From contig JAKJHU010001321.1 in the NCBI GenBank assembly GCA_022316685.1, forward strand, positions 1 to 64,000: a stretch of 64,000 nt of DNA. The letters run 5' to 3'. The position numbers were made by a program, and so were the translations under genes. The notes under the pieces were generated by a model, which saw only the letters and a program-made list of their open reading frames with translations, was not told where the DNA came from and did no database searches. This document shows, piece after piece, positions 55,561-64,000 of this stretch (positions are counted from its first letter, which is position 1; every line of letters begins with the position of its first letter). The stretch is from Progne subis subis (lineage: Eukaryota; Chordata; Aves; Passeriformes; Hirundinidae).

Positions 55561-56890
55561 AAACACTGCCCAACCGAGTTTCAAGAGCTCATGTAGATGG
55601 GGATAGCATACATACTTTGGGCACATCTTACACTGTAACCTAGGACAAGATAGAAATAATCTATCCTTACCTGCTAAAAATCATTCTAATTTCTGTATCT
55701 ACAATTTTGTTGAGATTGACAGGTACAACTTTTCATGTTTAGCGTCAGGAATATCCCACCAGTTAATCAAGTCTCATTATAAAACCTATCACCAATTGTT
55801 ACCCATGCTTATTAGAATAAACCTAACCCTAGTAAAACAATTAATAAAGCATGACGATTTGAACAAAATCGTAAAAGAATTCAAGAGACAGGCAAAAAAC
55901 TGTAGTAACTGTTCAACATGATACAAAAGAAATAAGGAGAGTTCTACAAAAAGTAAAGCAAGACACAAGCCACAACTGGTAGGATGCAGTCTTTAGATGG
56001 TCACCAAATGCAACTAGAGTCTTAAACACCCTGTCACCCCACCATTATTTTGCTGATATTATTTAGTACGAATTTAATAATGTCTATTGTAGTGCTCATA
56101 TAGAACTAGAGGATGTTAAAGTGAGTGAAAAATTTAACCTCATTATCTAAAACACCTAGGATAATGTTAAGAGAGAATTATCAAGATAGTGAGTTAAACC
56201 TAGAGAGAAGCCCCAGCAGTAGTAAAAGAATTTACTATGTCTATAGAAAAGGGAGGGCATGAGGCAGAGGCTTGAAAATTCCAGCTAATCTTTTTAGCAA
56301 GCCAAAGAGCATACACTGTATTTTAGAATGTATTGTACATTTTAGAAGGCATTTAGTGAATATCGAGTGCTGTGTCTGTTTACATGTTTTAAAGCAGTAA
56401 AAACATCCAGGACTCTCAGTGATAACAAGAAAGACTAACCTAAACATAACAAGATAACAAAGCTAAAAAAGCAAAGAAAGAGAAAACAACACAGACTCAG
56501 CCAGCAGAAACTGATGTCTTGCCTTGAAAAAATGCCAAAAGGATCAAAGCATGCACAAGAAAAATAAAGGTGAAGAGTTCACTGAGGAAGACTCCATTTC
56601 TTTCATCTTCTAGAGACCCTCGGAGACCACCATGGCGAACTAAGTATGCCCAAGAGGATGTACCAAGAGGAGTTAATTACCACACAAAGTGAGGATGAGT
56701 GTGGCCAGAGAATAAATATGTACGAGGCAGATTGTGCAATGCCATGCATATGCAAGACCTCAAAGAAAAATGAGAGGCAAGCTCTCTAGTGTTCATGCAT
56801 GTCTTTAGTGAAGTTAACCCCCATGCACCTCAATGTCAATTAAAAATACGTACTACTCTAACAACTGTTGTTATGAAGTTCTTTTCTGCC
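55561..56890. other. AT-rich, no gene recognised
   Basis: About 1.3 kb of AT-rich DNA with only short frames. It could be decayed retroviral interior, since LTR fragments lie on both sides, but no domain motif was found. Confidence 0.4.
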
Positions 56891-57290
56891 TCGTTTCAGG
56901 GGAGATATTTGGAGCTTGCAGGGCTCCAAAGCCGAGCTGCAGATGCCCCTCGGGGGGACATTGGGGGGGTCCTTGGGGGGTGTTTTTGGGGGTCCCAGTG
57001 GTGGTGGTCACAGAGCCTTGGCAGGGGGGGTGGATGTGGGTGCCCACACAGGGGGGTTGGGCTTCCCCGGCCGGGCCCTCCGAGCTCTGCCAGCGCCATG
57101 TGGAGACCGCACGGGACTGGTGGGGAGCAGTGACACCAGGTTTGGGGAGCTTCAGGAAAGCTGCAGTTTCCCTAAGCAGGACCCCTGAGAGAGGAGACCC
57201 CCAGAACCCCAAAGTGGGGACCCCAAGAGTGGAGGACACCTGGGATTGCTGGGACCTCAGCGAGGGGTGCTAGGGCTGGAGGGGCGGGAT
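56891..57290 (+). other. Zinc-finger leader-like segment without fingers
   Basis: GGGGGGACATTGGGGGGGTC and nearby G-rich text match the 5' leader of zinc-finger modules 1 and 2 (21870-21940 minus; 32570-32650 plus). No first coding exon or finger exon follows, so this is an orphan leader fragment. Confidence 0.5.
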
Positions 57291-57340
57291 GAAGGGTGAT
57301 TTATTAATATATGGATATTGATCTAATGTCAATACCCAAC

Positions 57341-57860
57341 TGTGATGGACAAAAGACTCTCTAACAGGTTAGAGTTAGAAAGTGTAGGTTTAATGCGATG
57401 CCGGGCAACTACGTGGGATCGCTCCCTAATATGCACTGCAAAGTCACAAGTGATTACAGACTCTATTTATTTACACAAGTGTTGAATACCCAAAATACTA
57501 ATACATATTCATAACACTAATGCCTGGCATCCTCTGCTTCGTATTATAATTAGATAAAAGGCCATTAAACATGCATAGTTTGTTCTTTGAATTAGGTCAG
57601 TGGTCTCTTTTATGGGGAGGGGTCATAAAAAGAGGAAGCAAGGAGAGTACTCCTCATTCTAAACTTTCAACCTTTTCAGTGGCTAACAGGACAAATGGAA
57701 CCTGCTAGAACTCCAGTTTCCTGTTTCCGTGACTTTTTCAATGGGATGTTAGAAGATTTACAGTTGTCTGTGTTCTTAGATCTATTTACCAGTTTCTTCT
57801 GTTTCTCATTATAAACACAGCTAAACAAATACAAAAATGACAAGCAATTAGGTATTTAGA
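57341..57860 (-). mobile_element. Possible solo LTR, unclassified
   Basis: On the minus strand the segment ends GAGAGTCTTTTGTCCATCACA and has ATTAAACC about 45 bases earlier, an LTR R-U5-like arrangement. The other end and a target duplication were not identified. Confidence 0.35.
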
Positions 57861-58079
57861 TCTGGGATAGCTGCTTCAGATTCATTTCCTTTCAACTAAC
57901 CACTGACTCCTAATTATTTCCAGCACAGCCTATCTATCTATCTACTTTAACTAATTCAGGCAAAGCTTATCTGTAGCTAAAACCTTAACTTTTCTAAAAC
58001 CCTGGATTCCTTTGAAGTTCATATCTCACTGGAAAGGAGTTCAGTGGTCCTGGTGCCAGAAGCCTGCTGCTTCTAGTAT

Positions 58080-58250
58080 CAGCCTAGTTGCCCCCACCCT
58101 GTGTGCTTTCAGTTTTGTCAGCACTCCCAGTATGAGCCCAGTCACTGCCAGTCATTCCCCGTTATGATGCAGTTTGCCCCAGCATGGTCCTAATTGCTCC
58201 CAGTTGCTCCCACTTTCCTCCAGTGTGTTCCCGGTTCTCCCAGTTGCCCT
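58080..58250 (-). repeat. ACTGGGA-type minisatellite remnant, inverted
   Basis: TCCCAGT-containing units (for example TTGCTCCCAGTTGCTCCCA) are the reverse complement of the units at 35825 and 54820. Confidence 0.7.
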
Positions 58251-58676
58251 TGGAGATCCAAGTAAAAACTTTTCCATGACCCATTTCTCATAACTCCAGG
58301 GTGATATCTTTGGTTAAAGGCCCAGCTGTTAAAACCAAATGGGGCAGTGTTCTTTATCTCCTCCATGACCCATCCTCCCTCCAGGGAGATATCTTCTGTT
58401 AATAGGCCATTGCCTCTCACTGCATGACTGATAAAATTACATCATCCCATTGTGAGATGCTCCACCCAGAGGGAGGAGCCAAGCATTCCCACCTGGATAT
58501 AAGCTGAGATTTAAACACCAGAAGCAGCCAGTTTCCACTGGATTCCCAGAGGAAGACCAGACCCATCTGCACCACCACTGGACCTTCAGAAGAAAACTAT
58601 ACCGTTCTACAGGAGCACTGCTTCTACAAAACCACACCTGTTACTCCAGGAGGACTGCAGCCACAAATTGATTGGA
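58250..58676 (+). mobile_element. LTR fused to zinc-finger module 3
   Basis: Colinear with 31850-32240 (GGGAGGAGCCAAGCATTCC, GGATATAAGC, CCAGAGGAAGACCAGACCC). It stops at CACAAATTGATTG, where it joins directly to the zinc-finger intron (GACGGAGGCAAATCCC). The LTR 3' portion, the leader and the first coding exon seen in modules 1 and 2 are deleted. Confidence 0.8.
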
Positions 58677-58717
58677 CGGAGGCAAATCCCATCCTGTCCC
58701 TGTCCTTCCTCCCCCAG

Positions 58718-59885
<1,168 letters not shown>

Positions 59886-60189
59886 TGATTCATCTTCATC
59901 CCTTTAAACCAGACAAAACTGGGGATAAAAATCAACAAATTCATCAAAGGCATCTAAAGCCTCATGTTTTACTAGTGTTTCAGGGCAACCTGGGACTCAG
60001 GCAGATACTTGGGAGGATTTGGGGGTTTGTGGGGTATTTGGTGTGGTTGTCTCCGTTTCTGGGCACAGAAAGAGATGAGAGAGTTTGATCTGGCACCTCA
60101 AAACCACTTCATGCTAAAACTACACAATCCCACCCAAAAAATTACTTGATTGCACAGCCCCTCAGGAAGGGATGGGGTTGGAAGGGGAA

Positions 60190-60850
60190 TGGGTGAAGTA
60201 GGGTGCCAATCAGAAGGGCTGAGGTAGGACAGGATGGGTGGGATGTGGTTTTGGAGGTGTGAAATTGGGGAAATAGGGCTTGGGATGGCAGGGGTGGGAT
60301 GGATTTGGTTGGGATTGTGGTGATGGGGTGGGGTCTGGAATAAGACATCCAAAGTCTGGGGAGGATGACGGGAAGGGGTGCTGGTTCTTGAGGGAGTTTT
60401 TAGATATTCCACATTGCTGAAGAGATTTTGAGGTATCCCACATTTCTGAGGCAGTTTTGGGCCACTCCCCAACTCTTGGGGGATTTCCTGAGAGCAGCTT
60501 CATGGAGCCCCATTGCCAGGGGTGGTTGCCTTGGGCATGAGCTCAGAGCTGCAGCCAGAGTCCATTGCCTCAGTGCTGGAGAGCAGAGAAATGATGAATG
60601 GCCCCAGACACCTCCAGTGTGTGTTTGGGGGCCAGGGCAAGTTCTGTGTAGGTGGGGCAGTCACTGCCCCAGCCACTGCAGCCTCTGGTCCAGCCCCAAA
60701 GTGGCTGCCAAGCCCCTGGCACCCCAAAAACCCCACCTGTGAGAGGGACCCAGAGCAGATGAGGCTGTGACACGGCTGTGACACTGACACGTCCCACGGC
60801 CCTGGAGCTCACAGCAGCTGAGATGGTGCTGGATCCAAGGGTGACTGTGG
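60190..60850. repeat. 3' flank of zinc-finger module 3, inverted copy of 19170-19740
   Basis: The reverse complement of the module 1 flank (GGCTGCCAAGCCCCTGGCAC, GAGGCTGTGACACGGCTGTG), at the same distance from the zinc-finger stop. It confirms that modules 1 and 3 are copies of one larger unit in opposite orientation. Confidence 0.8.
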
Positions 60851-63680
60851 ATCTCTGTCTCCCTCTCTCTTTTCCTGACTTCCTCTACTCAAAATCTGGA
60901 GAACTGGAAGTTGGACTGCTTAGAGTTTGCTCAGTCAGTGCATTCTGAAGTTATTTACTGTAATCCCATGTTGCTTTAAGGTTACCCACGTATCTCATTC
61001 TCTGAAGTTTGCAAGTTAAAAGTTTGTTCTCCATCCTCCTGAGAAGTTTGTTGTTTTCTCCCATGCGCCACCCGAGGGGATCGAGGTACCTCAAGTCCCT
61101 TTCCAGCACCAGCCGAGCAAGCTTGGGGCACAGCAGCAGGAACTGCAGGGCTCAGCAAGGCCTGGCTTGGCTGGAGGAAGCAGAAAGGCCGAGCCCTGAG
61201 CCCAGGCCTGGCACAGCAGGGCCTGCTCCTCACGGGTGCCTCGGAGCTGTTTGTGGGGCAGTGGGATGGGAGAGGCAGCAAGGACAAATGTCATCAAACT
61301 GCAACCCCGCCAGCTCCTCAGGGAGGGGCCAGGGAGGGCCAAAGTGCAGCCCCTGAAAGGAAAGTTCCTTCTGTGGGGCCTCCAGAGGCGCTGCCAGAGC
61401 CCAGGGGACAAAGGCCTGGGTGCCTGTGGCCCTGCCAGCCCTGCCCAGCCCTTGGCCATCTGTCCTGCAGGCTGTGCCCCTGTGCGTGCTGCTCCTGTGC
61501 CCTGGCCGGCTGCACACGCCCCTCTCGCTGTCCCCCCAGCATTTCTCAGCCCAGCATTTCTGTGCCCTCCCTGGGCTCCCTGCACCCAGCGCTGCCGGCT
61601 CCTGGCACACAGAGCCAGGGCAGGAGCCCACCCTGCCAAGGGCCTTTGGAGCAGGGTGGTGGCTGCCATGGCTTCTGACCTCAGCAGCTGCTCCTGGCGT
61701 GGTTCCATGGGAACCCAGCACAGCAACGCTGCTGTGCATTGTCCCTGCTGAGGCTCAGACACTGTCAGGGCACATTCCCTGTCTGTAGGACTCATGCCTG
61801 ACCCAAGCACTGCACTTGTGTCTCCAGCATTGCTTTCCAACAAAAACAGGATACGGCAAACTGTGCATAGCTCATGGTACTTCAGAGTGTCTAAAACTCA
61901 CTATGTCATCAGTCTTAAAGGTGAGATCTGTTTGGAATTAATGGGACGGAGAAGTAGTGCAGGATGGAAAAGGGGAGCATAGAAATAAATGGAGGAAAAC
62001 ATCTTGGCTTCTTTCTTTTCATTTTCATTTCTCTTCTGGAAAGCTGTTTGCGTTTTCCAGGAATCTTCTCCACAATCCTGTCTGCTCTTTTCAAGAACCT
62101 TTCCTGGACAATGAGGTGCAGCTCCTGTCACAGGATGTGCCATCAACTGCAGCTTCTCTTGGCTTTCCACACAGTGTCTGCAGCATTGCAGACTCTTGTA
62201 GCAAAGCAGGACAAATGTTTGGAGGACTTCACAACTTGGCCATTCCTTTGCTAGTGGACTGGGGAGTTGTGCCATTGGTGAGGTTTTCAGTCCATGATAA
62301 GCACCAGAACAAGCTGCACCTCCCAGAGTAAATGACTGAAAGGATCTGAAATGGAGAAATGCAGGGAGTGACTTGGTGAACCTTGTCTATAAGGAGGGTA
62401 TATTTTTCCTAATACTTTCTAATCCCTTCCCTCTGCTTTTGTCCTTCTTAACAAGGCCTTTGCATCCCAGATGTCTCATGAAATGAGAAGCTTGAGCTTG
62501 TGCAACTGCATTAAACAAGGGACACTCAGGCTGAAAAAGGAAGCAATTTAGAAGTAATTGTATAAAAGCAAAAGCAGTAATTAAGTAGAGATTGATTGCA
62601 CTCTCCCAGAACAATGACCATGGGTAAATCCCTTTGGCTCAGACTGGAGCAGTGACCTTGAGGGGTGTCCCCACTGCAGAGAGAAATCTCCACACTCTCC
62701 CAAGATGGGAAATGTCAGGAGATGCTGCCGTTAAAATTTGGGACGGGGCTTTTCTAGTCTGAAGTGCTGCCCTTCAGTCAGATGTGCCCAGGCTGTGCCA
62801 GCTCAGCAGCTCTGCAGAAGCTCTCAGTGGTGTCACTTGGTTGTTCCTTTCTCTGGGGATTTTACCAGCTCTGCCACAGCTTCAGCTCCCTCTCTGGATG
62901 TTGAATTTGGGATGGAGGAGTCAGGCTGCTTTCAGCATTATTCACCGCAAATACAGCACAACCATCCCTCCTTCATTTCCCACTGGGGTCTTTGCAAACA
63001 GGGCTTTGCTGCAGTTGTTTGAGCCCATTGCAGGCAGAGCCTCCTGCTCCAGCAGGAACTGCCTTTCCTGTGCCAGGACCAGGGCACATCCCGCTGCAGG
63101 AAAAGCCCCAGGCCAGCCCCAAGACAGTGAAGGCCTCGGGCACAAGTGCAGAGTGCCGTGCTGGGAGCTGTGCCAGGGAGAGCCTGAGGCACCAAAGGCA
63201 CCTTGGCAGCAGCAGCTGCTCCCAGGCCATGGCCAGAAGCCTCCCTTGGCAAGGCGGCCTGGTGGCCACCACTGCAGAGCTGCTGCTCCAGGGCTCATTT
63301 CTGGATGGGCTCTGAAAAGCCACTTCTGCTCCAGGAGCCTGACTGGGAAGCAATTGGCCCCAGCTCCTTGGGGACAGGATATTAATGACAAAACTTCATC
63401 CCAGCAGAGACAAGGCAGGGGCAGAGGAAAGGGGAGAGCCAGGCCCAGGGGACAGGGCTGCCGTGGTGATGGCTCTGAGGTCACTGCCACTGCAGCAGCC
63501 TGGCTGGCCCTCAGCAGACATTCTGGCCAGAAGTGTTGTGAGGTCACCCAGCACATCAGAGAACGCACACAACAGGGATTCCATCCTTGGGGAAGGGTAT
63601 TCACTATGTCAGGTTGTGCAAAGCTCCTGCTCTTGGAGCATTCCCAGGATTGGTGCATCCCCTTCTCTGAAAAAAATGGT
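60851..63680. other. No gene recognised
   Basis: Bases 61090-61780 and 62980-63560 are GC-rich with overlapping open frames on both strands (up to 339 codons at 62784-63803) that carry no domain signature. An LTR or gene was not identified. Bases 61900-62600 are AT-moderate. Confidence 0.45.
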
Positions 63681-63689
63681 TGCAAATCT

Positions 63690-63800
63690 CGTGCCATTCT
63701 CATTGTAAAATATTTCCTCCTAACAAATCCAAATCCACTCTCATTCAATTTAGATATTGGCCCTTGTTCTGTCACTGCAATATTTTGGATCAAATACCTT
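63690..63800 (-). mobile_element. CR1-like fragment
   Basis: ATATTGGCCCTTGTTCTGTCACTGCAA with the preceding TTCCTCCTAACAAATCC is the antisense of a CR1 internal 3' segment. Short and diverged. Confidence 0.5.
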
Positions 63801-64000
63801 TGACCACTGTTTCCATTTACTCAGACCTTGGAGATGACCCAAAAATCTCCCAAGGTGGGGTTTGGAGGCCTCATCACATAACCAGGATGTAGAGGTTTGT
63901 GGCTCTGGGCTCAGTGGTGTGGAGACTGAGGAGAGAACAGGAGGAGCCTGGGAGGGATAGAAGGTGGTTCCACAGATGCTGGAATTTTCTTCATTGTATA

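Noticed and set aside
56891..57290. MHC class II beta exon suggested by a Cys-containing helix-like frame
   Set aside because: The nucleotide sequence matches the zinc-finger leader instead, and the class II signature (RRAxVDTxCRxNY) is absent.
62784..63803. 339-codon plus-strand open frame
   Set aside because: A 283-codon frame overlaps it on the opposite strand, it runs through a CR1 scrap, and it has no domain signature.

Overview
The window looks like repeat-dense avian, most likely songbird (passerine), nuclear DNA. The support is CR1 LINE 3' ends, class III (ERVL-like) and alpharetrovirus-like endogenous retroviruses (ERVs), a decayed olfactory receptor of the type expanded in birds, three C2H2 zinc-finger genes of the avian HTGERPY-linker type, MHC class II beta fragments, and two exons of a PAK-like kinase gene. 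No intact host gene, tRNA gene, rRNA gene or CRISPR array was found. Nearly every coding region is broken by frameshifts or stops. The density of nested ERVs and inverted duplications suggests an unplaced scaffold, a sex chromosome or a pericentromeric or subtelomeric region; that placement is inference.

Layout. 1-1717: minus-strand ERVL-like element (LTR, Lys-type primer site, gag running off the window). 1719-8667: duplicated block copy A, with a solo LTR that copy B lacks. 8668-14450: minus-strand alpharetrovirus-like provirus (gag, pol and env remnants) whose LTR ends and leader carry a tandem series of tRNA-Asn primer-binding-site copies. 14450-19100: mostly unassigned, with a CR1 scrap and an olfactory-receptor pseudogene. 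19170-22450: zinc-finger module 1 (minus) behind an LTR. 22355-28642: block copy B. 28640-30550: unassigned, GC-rich. 30560-32000: older partial copy C. 31790-34800: LTR plus zinc-finger module 2 (plus). 34860-35480: MHC class II beta fragments in opposite orientations. 35825-36520: ACTGGGA minisatellite. 36990-43952: PAK-like exons split by a complete env-less ERVL provirus (37368-43858) with a 5-bp target duplication. 46547-48284: inverted gag-pro fragment of the same ERVL family. 48285-54809: chimeric provirus with unlike LTRs. 54820-58250: minisatellite, LTR fragments and AT-rich DNA. 58250-59712: LTR fused to zinc-finger module 3. 60190-60850: inverted copy of the flank of module 1. 61000-64000: no gene recognised, one CR1 scrap.

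The region reads as a history of insertion and rearrangement. ERVs entered host genes, LTRs became boundaries of duplicated blocks, and zinc-finger modules were copied together with an upstream LTR in both orientations. The most unusual observations are the multimerised tRNA-Asn primer sites that appear to extend the LTR, the mismatched-LTR chimera, and the filled/empty LTR site between the two block copies. Many differences between near-identical copies are single-base indels, so part of the apparent gene decay may be uncorrected sequencing error.
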